From CAWBFD01 sp963788115 (lineage in GTDB: Bacteria; Actinomycetota; Thermoleophilia; Solirubrobacterales; 70-9): DNA of 64,000 nucleotides. Position 1 is the stretch's first letter; every line of letters starts with the position of its first letter. Under the pieces are notes generated by a model that saw nothing but the letters and a program-made list of their open reading frames with translations, was not told where the DNA came from and did no database searches. The DNA is taken from the NCBI GenBank assembly GCA_963788115.1, contig CAWBFD010000003.1, forward strand, positions 1 to 64,000, given 5' to 3'. Positions 33,799-41,985 of the stretch are shown here, piece by piece. The position numbers were made by a program, and so were the translations under genes.

Positions 33799-34337
33799 CA
33801 TCACCGGCATCGCTGGTCGCCCTCCTCGCAGAGCCCGGTGGACGAAAGGCGTGCATCACGCGGATCTACTAGAACGGCGCGCGCGGTCCAGTGGGACTGT
33901 GAGCGATCCGCCGGTCCACCATCGCGCAGCATTCGGGACGAACCGGCCCCTGGAAACCGCCGGTCCGCCCTGCCGCTTGCCTGCACAACCATCTGCTGAC
34001 TAACGCACCGACTAACGCACAGAGGCCCTTTTCACACCGAATCCCGCTTGTTCAAGCGGGATCAGGAGGCACCGCTACCGGGATTCGAATTGCCGAGCGC
34101 ATGGCTTCAACAAGCGAAGTTTTCGATTGTCAAGCCGTTATTGCGGTCACCTCGGGCCGCCTCGGGTCGTAGAGCCGGCGACTCATTGTCCCGCCGTTGT
34201 CCCACGAGACAAGGCACCCGACAAGATCCTGCCAAGACTGTCGCCTCTCTCACGCGAGGCGGAAGCCGTGAATGTGGTGCCGCTCGATCCAGCGTCGAGC
34301 CCTCCTCGCCCCTAGCGTCCGGGACCCGCGGGGGCAG
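33799..34337. other. Intergenic region with hairpin and recombination-scar-like sequence
   Basis: No gene is seen in these 539 bp. They hold a perfect hairpin (ATCCCGCTTG/CAAGCGGGAT, 34041-34062), a tRNA T-loop-like GATTCGAA stretch just after it, and at 34183-34208 a 26-nt sequence that recurs with three changes at 59763-59788. The region looks like the scar of a former insertion. Confidence 0.45.
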
Positions 34338-34877
34338 CTAGTGGCCGCCGCCGCGCGGGAGCGTCCGCCCCAGGCAGCGGACGTGCGATGGCACCATCCC
34401 CCAGCGCCTGTAGAAGCGCAGCGCTTCCTCGTTCCCGGCGATGACAGCCAGGCCGATGAACGCGACGCCGGCGGCGACGAGACGCTGCTCGACCTCCTCC
34501 ATGAGCAGCGAGCCGATGCCCCAGCGGCGCAGCTCGGGCTCGACCGAGAGCGCCTCGAGCTCGCCCATCCGCTCGTTGGTCTTGAAGCTCCAGTCGCCGT
34601 CGCAAACCCGGAAGAAGGCGAATCCGACCGGCGAGCCCTCGCGTTCGGCGATCAGCAGCCAAGCGTCACCAGCGCGCATCCACCGCTCGAACTCACCTCG
34701 GCGGCGCTGCCAGGAATCCTCCGCGCGCCGGAACGGGGCGACCTCGCGCGCCTCGCCGACGACCCCCGCGTGGTATTCGTGCATGGTTTCCCACAGCGAC
34801 TCGATGTCGTCGAGCCGTTCCGCCCCCGCCTCGATGATCTCGACCTCGGGCGGCGTTGTCTGCAGGTGGCCCGGCAC
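34338..34877 (-). CDS. GNAT-family acetyltransferase
   Basis: This 179-aa N-acetyltransferase of the GNAT fold has a visible motif A, LSVEPELRRWGIGSLLMEEVEQRL, followed by GLAVIAGNEEALRFYRRWGM. The acceptor is unknown. I chose the GTG at 34877, just after the SnoaL gene stop at 34882. A longer frame from 34919 would overlap that gene. The two form a small operon. Confidence 0.87.
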   Translation of the reverse strand: MPGHLQTTPPEVEIIEAGAERLDDIESLWETMHEYHAGVVGEAREVAPFRRAEDSWQRRRGEFERWMRAGDAWLLIAEREGSPVGFAFFRVCDGDWSFKTNERMGELEALSVEPELRRWGIGSLLMEEVEQRLVAAGVAFIGLAVIAGNEEALRFYRRWGMVPSHVRCLGRTLPRGGGH

Positions 34878-34881
34878 GACC

Positions 34882-35298
34882 TCAGCCCGCGTGGTCCGCC
34901 GCCGGCTCTTCGGCGGCAACCTGGAGCGCTTCGTCGAAGGTCGCGCAGGTCCGGTGAGAGACGATGGTGCCGTCGCGCACGCGGATCACCCAGGCGCACG
35001 CCGGATGGCTCTCCGCTCCGCTGACACGGCCACGCACGCGGCAGCGCCCGGCCACCAGGACGTAATCGCCGAGGTCCCTGTACTCGTGACCCTCGGGCTC
35101 CAGCACATCCCAGAGGTCCCGGGCTTCCGCGAAGTACGCGCGTACGCCGTCATGGCCCCGGTATCCGCCGCTCTCGACGCGGGTTCCCGTCAGCGGCAGG
35201 AACTCCACATCCGGGTCGTAAAGTCGAAGCAGGCCATCGACGTCCCAGGCGCTCATCGCCTCGAAGCTCCTCCTGGCGAGTTCTACGTTCTCCGACAT
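34882..35298 (-). CDS. SnoaL/NTF2-like protein
   Basis: This 138-aa protein has the NTF2-like fold (MSENVELARRSFEAMSAWDVDGLLRLYDPDVEF, GHDGVRAYFAEARDLW). One Asp/His pocket may be catalytic, but no reaction can be named. The start ATG at 35298 begins the usual MSxENVE motif. It lies directly upstream of the GNAT gene. Confidence 0.85.
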   Translation of the reverse strand: MSENVELARRSFEAMSAWDVDGLLRLYDPDVEFLPLTGTRVESGGYRGHDGVRAYFAEARDLWDVLEPEGHEYRDLGDYVLVAGRCRVRGRVSGAESHPACAWVIRVRDGTIVSHRTCATFDEALQVAAEEPAADHAG

Positions 35299-35360
35299 AT
35301 CGTCTGACTCTAGTCGGCGGGCGATCACGAACGGGATGCGTCTCGGCACCGGAGCGGGGT

Positions 35361-35384
35361 GCTCGCTTTCGCGCGAAGGAGGAG
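35361..35384. repeat. REP-like palindrome (core TTCGCGCGAA)
   Basis: GCTC...GAGC encloses the palindromic core CTTTCGCGCGAAGG. It is one of about seven similar hairpins in the window (see findings). Confidence 0.55.
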
Positions 35385-35485
35385 CGTGCTGACCGACACC
35401 CAGATGCCCGAGTTTCGTCCGTGGCGGCCACCCCGCCGGGGCCAGCCGCGTTGCTCGCTTCCGCGGAGAAGCGAGCGAGTCCGAC

Positions 35486-35992
35486 TCAGCCGGTGGCGAT
35501 CTCGGTCTTCATCGGCAGCTCGCGCGCCAAAGCGTCTCGGACCGCCGAGCGGGACTCCGCGCGCTCCACGATCTCTCGCAGCTGGTCATCAGTGGCGTCG
35601 GTCGCCGCGAGCCGGATCCTTACCTGCACCGACAAAGGACCGGCCGGGACGGATGGGTCGACTCCGAGGACGCCGCGGAAGTCGGACTCGCTCTCCACGC
35701 TTACCTGGAGATCGGTGAGCTCGATGCCATCGCGGGCGGCCTCCATCGCCACCACGGTGGCGTCGCACGCGGCAAGCGCGGCGCGCAGTAGCCAGCCTGG
35801 CGTCGGGGCCGAGGCGCCCCCGCCGACCGACTCGGCCATATCGCTCGTCAGTGAGGCCCACGGCCCTTCGAGACGAAACCGCAGGCCATCCTCACGGACG
35901 GCCGTCGCGGCGGAGTCGGAAGCCGTCGCCGCCTCGGGGTGCTCGGTGAGCTGGTCGGATGCTCGCTCTATCGCGCTCCGAATCGAATCCAT
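35486..35992 (-). CDS. OsmC-family protein
   Basis: This 168-aa protein resembles OsmC/Ohr proteins, which reduce organic hydroperoxides through two Cys. The fold is recognisable (GPWASLTSDMAESVGGGASAPTPGWLLRAALAACDATVVAMEAARDGI). One Cys is in AALAACDATV, but the first Cys of the Ohr pair is not seen. It therefore belongs to the OsmC-like group of uncertain activity rather than to Ohr proper. Confidence 0.85.
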   Translation of the reverse strand: MDSIRSAIERASDQLTEHPEAATASDSAATAVREDGLRFRLEGPWASLTSDMAESVGGGASAPTPGWLLRAALAACDATVVAMEAARDGIELTDLQVSVESESDFRGVLGVDPSVPAGPLSVQVRIRLAATDATDDQLREIVERAESRSAVRDALARELPMKTEIATG

Positions 35993-36238
35993 GTTTCATC
36001 TCTCCTGGGGACGGGCGAATGCCGGCCGCCCGAGTATCCCGCAGAGCATGACCGCGATGGACGATTGGCCCGACCGAGCGTGAGGCAGGTGTCCTGCGGG
36101 CGGCGCTCTGGCTTGCGCAGAAGGAGGCGTTTCCACGGCGTCACCGAGACGCTCGCCTCGGACGAGGAGGAGGCGTAATGGGAGGTCGGGCCGTCGTTGC
36201 TGCAAGTCGCGCGTTGCGACAGCGAGCTCGATTCGGGC

Positions 36239-36244
36239 TACGGT
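36239..36244 (+). promoter_or_regulatory. -10 element of a leaderless promoter
   Basis: TACGGT lies 6 nt before the ATG at 36251, the start of the broken hydrolase gene. Confidence 0.4.
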
Positions 36245-36250
36245 TCGCGC

Positions 36251-36680
36251 ATGAGCGGAATCGAGCGGGTCGCATCCTCGGACGGGACAGCTGTCGCCTG
36301 CCATGTCGCGGGAAGCGGACCGCCGCTCGTGCTCGTGCACGGGACAAGCGCTGACCATACGCGTTGGGCACCCGTCATCGATGCGCTCAGCGGCGCCTTT
36401 ACGACGAGAACATCGACGTCGCCTCCGATCGCGTCGATCACAGCCGCGACGTCATCGAATTCCCGCTCGATTGAGTACTCCTCGGCATCTGCGCTCGCTC
36501 CCCACCCGCGACGATCCATCGCGTACAGGGGCTGACCCAGCCGCTCGATCAGCCCGGGCGGGTAGATCTCGATGCCGATCGGCAGCGCGGCTCATAGAGC
36601 ACGAGCCGCCGCACTCGCGGGGTCCGCAGCGTCGCCTCCGGCGAGCGCACTGCGCCGTAGGAGTGACCGTGCTTGGCGGT
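36251..36680. pseudogene. Scrambled alpha/beta-hydrolase gene
   Basis: The plus strand encodes an alpha/beta-hydrolase N-terminus (MSGIERVASSDGTAVACHVAG, PPLVLVHGTSADHTRWAPVIDALSGAF) up to about 36400. The next part of the protein (YAMDRRGWGASADAEEYS, DVAAVIDAIGGDVDVL) lies on the minus strand at about 36530-36395. The nucleophile segment (GHSYGA...RRLVLYEP, then LPIGIEIYPPGLIERLG after a frame change) lies on the minus strand at about 36660-36535. Pieces two and three are each inverted in place. No functional enzyme can result. Confidence 0.8.
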
Positions 36681-36821
36681 GCGCATCCTCTGCGTGTCCA
36701 CCGAGCGTCCCATGTGGGTGTCCTTCATCGTCGGCGCGCCCGCCCGAGCCGACCCGAGGAACCGTGCCCTGCCGCGCGCGCCGGTCGGGCCCGGTGATGC
36801 AGCGGAACATACGATGCTCCC

Positions 36822-37565
36822 GTGGGACGTCCGCACCTACTCCTCGTCCCCAGCATGACCGAGCTCTACTGGCTGGTCCGTCCGCTGCTAGAGGAATGGG
36901 CCGAGGTGGCGTCGTACGACCCGCCAGGGGTCGGAACCGAGCCCGCGGCGGAGGGACCGGTGATGGAGGCCATCGCAAGCCGCGGTCTTGCCGAGCTTGA
37001 TCGTCGCCAGTGGACGCGCTGCGTTGTCATCGCAGACGTGCAAGGAGGAGTCGCCGCGATCACGCTCGCGCGCATCGCCCGCACGCGCGTCGCCGGCCTG
37101 GCGCTGGGCCACGCGACTCTCTCGCATCGGCGCCAGGGTCCTCGCGCGCCGGTTTCTCCGGAGGTCGATGCCGCGTTCAGACGGATGATGGCCGTCGATT
37201 ACCGCAGCGCCGTACGCCAGCAGGTGGCGATCTGGGACCCGCGCCGCGGGGGCGGTACCGAGCCGCCTCCCGACGAACTCGTCGGCCGAATCCTGGAGCG
37301 GCTTCCGGCCTCCACCGCGATCGCGCTCTTGAACGCGCTGGATCAGGAGGCGGAGGCGGCGGGTGACCTCGAGCCGGCCCTGCGACGGCTGCGGCTTCCC
37401 CTGCTGTTCGCAAAGCACGAAGGCTGCGTCAGTCACGCGGAGGAAGGGTTCGACGATGCGGCGGCGGCGTTCCCGGAAGCGCAGACCGTGGTCTGCTCGG
37501 TCCGCCCGAGCGCCAGCGAGGAGTTCGACGGCGCCCTGCGCGAGTTTTGCGACCGAGTCTGGTAA
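36822..37565 (+). CDS. Alpha/beta-hydrolase fold protein
   Basis: This 247-aa protein begins GRPHLLLVPSMTELYWLVRPLLEEW and continues with a DPPGVG turn and a VIADVQGGVAAITLA elbow. The usual GxSxG nucleophile Ser is replaced (ADVQGG), so classical esterase activity is doubtful. It follows the scrambled hydrolase directly and may use sequence from it as its leader. The start at 36822 (GTG) is uncertain. Confidence 0.7.
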   Translation: MGRPHLLLVPSMTELYWLVRPLLEEWAEVASYDPPGVGTEPAAEGPVMEAIASRGLAELDRRQWTRCVVIADVQGGVAAITLARIARTRVAGLALGHATLSHRRQGPRAPVSPEVDAAFRRMMAVDYRSAVRQQVAIWDPRRGGGTEPPPDELVGRILERLPASTAIALLNALDQEAEAAGDLEPALRRLRLPLLFAKHEGCVSHAEEGFDDAAAAFPEAQTVVCSVRPSASEEFDGALREFCDRVW

Positions 37566-37666
37566 CCGCCCTTCAAACAGGCGCAGACTGCGCGACAGCG
37601 CCGCACTCACCCGCGGTGGGTGGGACAGTTACGTCGCGAGCGAGAGTTCGAGCTCCTCAAAGGACC

Positions 37667-37694
37667 GCTGCTCCGCTTCGCGCAAAGCAGCAGG
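37667..37694. repeat. REP-like palindrome (imperfect)
   Basis: CTGCTCCGCTTCGCGCAAAGCAGCAG forms an imperfect hairpin of the TTCGCGCGAA family. It lies between the hydrolase and ArsR genes. Confidence 0.4.
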
Positions 37695-37773
37695 TCAGGG
37701 CATGATCCTCACTGCCTGGGTCTTCGAGCGCTGATCCGGCCTGCGCCCGTGCTGGCCCGTGCAACCCGATCGC

Positions 37774-37806
37774 TTGACAGGAGGAGTTGGTAAGTGTATT
37801 CTTACC
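37774..37806 (+). promoter_or_regulatory. Promoter and overlapping operator of the arsR-like gene
   Basis: TTGACA (37774-37779), a 17-nt spacer and TATTCT (37797-37802) form a near-consensus promoter. A perfect inverted repeat GGTAAG-N6-CTTACC (37789-37806) covers the spacer and -10. A further GGTTACTTACC half-site follows inside the start of the gene. The start codon GTG is 8 nt after the -10, so the mRNA is leaderless and the regulator probably represses itself. Confidence 0.7.
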
Positions 37807-37810
37807 GTTA

Positions 37811-38131
37811 GTGGTTACTTACCGAGCTGATGGATGGCACGCACTGGGCGACCCGACGAGGCGGGCGATCTTCGAGCGCCTCGCCGAGCGGCCACGGGCG
37901 GTCGGCGAGCTCGCGGATGAGCTGCCGGTCAGCCGGCCCGCCGTCTCGCAGCACCTCAAGGTGCTGAAGGACGCCGAGCTGGTCGTCGACCGGCCCGCCG
38001 GCAACCGCCGCATCTACCAACTCAACCCGGACGGGTTGGGCGCCCTTCGCGCCCAGCTCGAGGGGTTCTGGAACCAGGCATTGGCGACCTACAAGCAGGT
38101 CGTCGAGCAACCAACAGAGGAGGTCTCATGA
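37811..38131 (+). CDS. ArsR-family transcriptional regulator
   Basis: This 106-aa winged-helix repressor (GDPTRRAIFERLAERPRAVGELADELPVSRPAVSQHLKVLKDAELV) belongs to the ArsR subgroup that is typically paired with an AHSA1/SRPBCC gene. It lacks the CVC metal site. The GTG at 37811 fits both the promoter spacing and the domain start. Its stop overlaps the next ATG by 4 bp. Confidence 0.9.
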   Translation: MVTYRADGWHALGDPTRRAIFERLAERPRAVGELADELPVSRPAVSQHLKVLKDAELVVDRPAGNRRIYQLNPDGLGALRAQLEGFWNQALATYKQVVEQPTEEVS

Positions 38132-38607
38132 CCACACAAGCACAGGAGGCGTCGGTTAAGACACAGATCGTCGTCGAGGCGCCGATCGAGCGCGCGTTCT
38201 CGGTCTTCACCGAGGATTTCGACCGCATCAAGCCGCGCGAGCACAACATGCTCGGCGTCGATATCGCGGAGACGGTGTTCGAGCCGCGCGAAGGCGGGCG
38301 GATCTTCGACCGAGGAGTGGACGGGAGCGAGTGCCAGTGGGCTCGCGTCCTGGCGTACGAGCCGCCAGACCGGGTCGCCTTCAGCTGGGACATCAGCCCG
38401 ATGTGGCAGATCGAGACCGACCTCTCCAAGACGAGCGAGGTCGAGGTGCGCTTCGTCTCCGAGACGCCCGAACGCACGCGGCTCGAGCTCGAGCACCGCA
38501 ACCTCGAGCGCCACGGCGAGGGCTGGCAGGGTCTTCGCGAGGGCGTCGGCGGCGAGGGCGGTTGGCCGCTCTACCTCGAGCGGTATGCCGAGCTCCTCAC
38601 GGACTGA
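38128..38607 (+). CDS. SRPBCC (AHSA1-like) protein
   Basis: This 159-aa START-like/AHSA1 domain protein (VEAPIERAFSVFTEDFDRIKP, EPREGGRIFDRG, W..VLAYEPPDRVAFSW) probably binds a hydrophobic ligand. The ArsR-SRPBCC pair is a common conserved operon, with the ligand and target unknown. It is translationally coupled to the ArsR gene and ends before a strong hairpin. Confidence 0.88.
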   Translation: MTTQAQEASVKTQIVVEAPIERAFSVFTEDFDRIKPREHNMLGVDIAETVFEPREGGRIFDRGVDGSECQWARVLAYEPPDRVAFSWDISPMWQIETDLSKTSEVEVRFVSETPERTRLELEHRNLERHGEGWQGLREGVGGEGGWPLYLERYAELLTD

Positions 38608-38615
38608 GAGCGGCG

Positions 38616-38657
38616 CCGCGCGAGCGCCCGCAGGCAAACGCCCGCGCGCTCGCGCGG
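38616..38657 (+). terminator. Hairpin terminator of the ArsR-SRPBCC operon
   Basis: CCGCGCGAGCGC pairs perfectly with GCGCTCGCGCGG across an 18-nt loop, 8 bp after the SRPBCC stop. Confidence 0.65.
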
Positions 38658-38868
38658 ATCCCCGGCCCTCATCGGTCCATGCCTACAGCAAGAGAGCGAA
38701 CAAGCGGAGGAGCTCCCCGGTGGAACGCAAGTAGGGCTGGCGAATCCGACGCTGAGACTGTTGATGCCGGCGATGCAGCTGCCCGGGATCACAACAGAAC
38801 GCCGATCAGAATCGAAGTGAGGATGAATCCGACAAGCGGTGTGAAGCAGCGAGCCTTCATCCGAGCGA

Positions 38869-39534
38869 TCAGGCGGGCTTACGGGCGGAAACCAGTTCCA
38901 CGAAGCCGGCCTTCGACCGTCTGAGGTCCTCGACGTCAAAGCCTTCCCGATCGAGATGCTCAAGCGGCTCGCGAAGCAGGTGGTCGCCGCCGAAGCGGTG
39001 CGCCAGAGGATCGATCAACCGCTGGATCGTGCGAACGATTGGGTTGGCGCTTCGGACGTGCTCGGCGAGGAGCAGCCGGCCACCGAGGCGGAGGACCCGC
39101 TTCGCTTCGCGGACGGCAGCGGCATCGTCCGGGATCGTGCAGAGGCCATACGTGCAGACGACTGTGTCGAAGGACTCCTCGGCGAAGTCCAGCTGCTCCG
39201 CATCGCCCACACGCAGATCTATCTCGCGGCCCAACTCCTGTGCCCGCTTGCGTCCCAGCGCGGCCATCTCGGAGCTCAGCTCGACGCACGTGAGGCGAAC
39301 ACCGTCCGGGTAGTGCTCCAGGTTGCGAGCCGTGCCGGCCGCGATCTCCAAGACATCGCCTTCGGCCCGCGAGCAGACCCACTCCCGGTTGCCCGAGAAG
39401 AGCCATCGCTCGAAGCGGGCCATGCTGCGGTCGTACTTGGGTGCCTGCCTATCGAAGATCTTGCGGATCCGGTCGGTCTCGTTCGGGACAGGACAGGAGC
39501 GGCGTGTGAGTGGCAGGCGTCCGCGGATCTCCAT
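38869..39534 (-). CDS. SAM-dependent methyltransferase
   Basis: This 221-aa class I methyltransferase of the UbiE/PMT-like group has motif I VLEIAAGTARNLEHYP, an acidic residue in CVELSSEM, and DTVVCTYGLCTIPD with ..EAKRVLRLGGRLLLAEH. The C-terminus (GGDHLLREPLEHLDREGF) recalls phospholipid or small-molecule methylases. It is divergent from the TetR gene, which may control it. Confidence 0.85.
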   Translation of the reverse strand: MEIRGRLPLTRRSCPVPNETDRIRKIFDRQAPKYDRSMARFERWLFSGNREWVCSRAEGDVLEIAAGTARNLEHYPDGVRLTCVELSSEMAALGRKRAQELGREIDLRVGDAEQLDFAEESFDTVVCTYGLCTIPDDAAAVREAKRVLRLGGRLLLAEHVRSANPIVRTIQRLIDPLAHRFGGDHLLREPLEHLDREGFDVEDLRRSKAGFVELVSARKPA

Positions 39535-39558
39535 GTTGTTCCTCTCCTTGGCGAGGCG

Positions 39559-39590
39559 GGATAACGTCCGTAATCTGGATAACGTACACT
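39559..39590 (+). promoter_or_regulatory. Leaderless promoter with two operator-like repeats
   Basis: Two exact GGATAACGT repeats lie 18 nt apart (39559-39567 and 39577-39585), and a -10-like TACACT (39585-39590) overlaps the second. The ATG of the TetR gene follows after 6 nt. The repeats sit between the divergent methyltransferase and TetR genes. Confidence 0.5.
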
Positions 39591-39596
39591 ATCTCA

Positions 39597-40220
39597 ATGG
39601 TCCAAGCCGTCCTCACCCGCAAGCAGCGCCAGCGCCAGACCCGCGAAGACCTGGTCGCCGCGGCCGCGAGGGTCTTCGCCCGGCGCGGCTACCACAAGGC
39701 CACCGTCGAGGAGATTGCAGCCGAGGCCGGGTTCTCTACGGGCGCCGTCTATTCCAACTTCGAAGGCAAGGAGGAGCTCTTCCTCGCGATCGCCGACCGT
39801 CAGGTTCAGGACCGCGTCGCCGAGATCACAGCGGTCGCCGATGCAGCGGAGGGCGAGGGCGACGCCAGCGCCGAGGCCGCGGATCGGTTCCGCGCCTTCA
39901 TCGAGGCCGACCCGGACTGGCCGCTCCTCTTCTATGAGTTCTGGTCGCTCAGCGTCCGGAACCCCGAGCTCCAGGACGAGCTCGCCAAGCGCCGCGACGC
40001 GATCCGCGACGCCCTCGCCGACACCCTCGAGCGAGTGGCAACGGAGCTTGGGCTCGAGCTTCGCTTCCCCGCCCCGGCGCTGGCGACGGCGGTCGCCGCT
40101 TCGCTGAACGGCCTGGCGTTCGAACGCGCTGCCGATCCCAACGCCGTCCCCGACGAGGTCTTTACCGAGTTCCTCACCGCCGTCCTCGGCTGCGCGATCA
40201 CCGCGCCACAAACCGAATGA
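39597..40220 (+). CDS. TetR-family transcriptional regulator
   Basis: This 207-aa regulator has an N-terminal helix-turn-helix (TREDLVAAAARVFARRGYHKATVEEIAAEAGFSTGAVYSNFEGKEELF) and a C-terminal ligand domain of unknown specificity. The ATG at 39597 is set by the leaderless promoter. Its stop overlaps the SnoaL gene start by 4 bp (ATGA). Confidence 0.92.
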   Translation: MVQAVLTRKQRQRQTREDLVAAAARVFARRGYHKATVEEIAAEAGFSTGAVYSNFEGKEELFLAIADRQVQDRVAEITAVADAAEGEGDASAEAADRFRAFIEADPDWPLLFYEFWSLSVRNPELQDELAKRRDAIRDALADTLERVATELGLELRFPAPALATAVAASLNGLAFERAADPNAVPDEVFTEFLTAVLGCAITAPQTE

Positions 40221-40645
40221 CCCGGCCGCGTCGTGTCAGCGATCCGGAATCCGCGGCCGCGCCGGTCAGGGCGATCTACAGGGCGATGAACGAGCGCGAC
40301 TACGGCGCCGGGTTCGCGCTTCTCGATGAGGACTTCGAATGGCTCGAGCCCGGACACGGTCTGCTCAGCGGCCCCCACCGCGGAGTCGACGAGGTGCGGC
40401 GGCCGATCGAGGAGCAACTCGAGGTCTTCGACGAGTTCGTGATCGAGGCGGACGAATTCCACGAGCATGGCGAGCGCGTTGCGGTTCCGGTGCGCCAGCG
40501 GGCTCGAGGCCGAGTCAGCGGCGTTGAGGTGGAGATCCGGATCGGACGCCTCTGGACCGTCAGGAACGGTAAGGCGATCCGTCTCGAGGTATTCCCAGCG
40601 CGAGAGGATGCGCTCAGGGCGGCGGAGGCAGTCGAGGATTCCTAG
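40217..40645 (+). CDS. SnoaL/NTF2-like protein
   Basis: This 142-aa NTF2-like protein (VRAIYRAMNERDYGAGFALLDEDFEWLEPG, HRGVDEVRRPIEEQLE) is translationally coupled to the TetR regulator, so it is probably controlled by the same ligand. The reaction, if any, is unknown. Confidence 0.82.
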   Translation: MTRPRRVSDPESAAAPVRAIYRAMNERDYGAGFALLDEDFEWLEPGHGLLSGPHRGVDEVRRPIEEQLEVFDEFVIEADEFHEHGERVAVPVRQRARGRVSGVEVEIRIGRLWTVRNGKAIRLEVFPAREDALRAAEAVEDS

Positions 40646-40695
40646 CTCGAGCCGCCGCCGGTACTCCTCGTAGGGACGCGGCTCGGCGCCCCTGA

Positions 40696-41985
40696 TCACG
40701 CGAGCGGCAACTCGCCGGCCTCGCCGTTGGTGCGCGCTGTGGCTGCTTGGCCTTCCGGGCGCTCCGCGAGGTCGACTGCGACGAAGATCCCCGACATTAA
40801 TGTCAGGCCCGCGACGATTGCGATTGCGCCGCTGAAGTCGATCGCGTCGGCCAGCACACCGGCGACCACGCCCCCGGCGACATAGCCCATGTCGCGCCAG
40901 AAGCGGTACACGCCCACGGTTGCCGCCCGTGCCACCGGCGTCACGGCGTCCGAGATCGCCGCGATCAGGGTCGGGTAGACGAGCGCAGTGCCGACCCCAA
41001 GGCCGACAGCAGCGACCGCCGCCGGCCCCACCTCGCCGCCCGAGAGGGCGAGGAGGGCCAATGCGCCGGCCTGAACGAGCATCCCGGCGACGATCAGCGG
41101 CTTGCGGCCGACGCTGTCCGACCAGTGGCCGGTCCAGATCTGGCCGAGCCCCCAGATCGCTGGATAAAGCCCGGCGACGAGGCCGATTTGGCCGACGCTG
41201 GCGCCCTCGGCGGCGAGGAAGAGTGGCACGAGCCCCCAGGCGAGGGCGTCGTTGAGGTTGTTCACCAGGCCGGCCTGCGAGCACGCGCGCAGCGCGGGCA
41301 CCCGGTAGGTGGCATCAAGGAAGGCGTCGCGCAGCCGGGGTGGTGCCGCGTCCTCCTCTGCGTGATGGCGCGCCTGTTCGAGCCTTACGTGACCCGCGGT
41401 GTCGCGGACGAACAGCGCCGAGATCAGCAGCGCCGCAGCGGCGACCGCGAAGCCGAGCACGACGAGCACGTCGCGGGCGACGAACTCGGCCGCGAGCCAG
41501 CCACTCAGCGCCGCCGCGGCGGCGACCCCACCGTAGCCGGCGGCCTCGTTGAGGCCGAGCGCGAATCCCCGTCGCCTCGGGCCGACGAGGTCGATCTTCA
41601 TCACCACAGTCATCGACCAGGCCAGGCCCTGGTTGACGCCGAGGAATACGTTCGCGGCAACGATCCACGACCAGCTCGGCGCGAGCGCGATCAGCAGGGG
41701 CACCGGGAGCGCGACCGCCCAGCCAGTGATCAGCAGCCGGCGCCTGCCAAGCCGCTCCGCGAGCGCGCCGGCACCCAGGTTTGTGAACGACTTCGCGAGC
41801 CCGAAGGCGACGATGAACGAGAGCACTGCGGCGCTCGAACTGAGCCCGAACTCGTCCTCACCGATCAGCGGCAGCGTCGAGCGCTCGAGCCCGACCATCG
41901 CCCCGACGAGAGCGTTGACGGCGACCAGGAGCGCGAACTGGGGTGCGTTCTCGCGCAGCCCCAGCTCCACGCGGGGCTCGGTCAA
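40696..41985 (-). CDS. MFS transporter
   Basis: This 429-aa 12-helix transporter has the loop motif GAGALAERLGRRRLLITG after helix 2. It is similar in layout to drug or metabolite exporters. Its start overlaps the stop of the MBL-fold gene by 4 bp (ATGA at 41982-41985), so the two genes form an operon, perhaps exporting a sulfur compound or detoxification product. Confidence 0.88.
   Translation of the reverse strand: MTEPRVELGLRENAPQFALLVAVNALVGAMVGLERSTLPLIGEDEFGLSSSAAVLSFIVAFGLAKSFTNLGAGALAERLGRRRLLITGWAVALPVPLLIALAPSWSWIVAANVFLGVNQGLAWSMTVVMKIDLVGPRRRGFALGLNEAAGYGGVAAAAALSGWLAAEFVARDVLVVLGFAVAAAALLISALFVRDTAGHVRLEQARHHAEEDAAPPRLRDAFLDATYRVPALRACSQAGLVNNLNDALAWGLVPLFLAAEGASVGQIGLVAGLYPAIWGLGQIWTGHWSDSVGRKPLIVAGMLVQAGALALLALSGGEVGPAAVAAVGLGVGTALVYPTLIAAISDAVTPVARAATVGVYRFWRDMGYVAGGVVAGVLADAIDFSGAIAIVAGLTLMSGIFVAVDLAERPEGQAATARTNGEAGELPLA

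Noticed and set aside
34041..34140. Possible tRNA on the minus strand (TTCGAATCC T-loop)
   Set aside because: The T stem does not pair and no anticodon or acceptor arm forms. It was kept only as part of a scar description.
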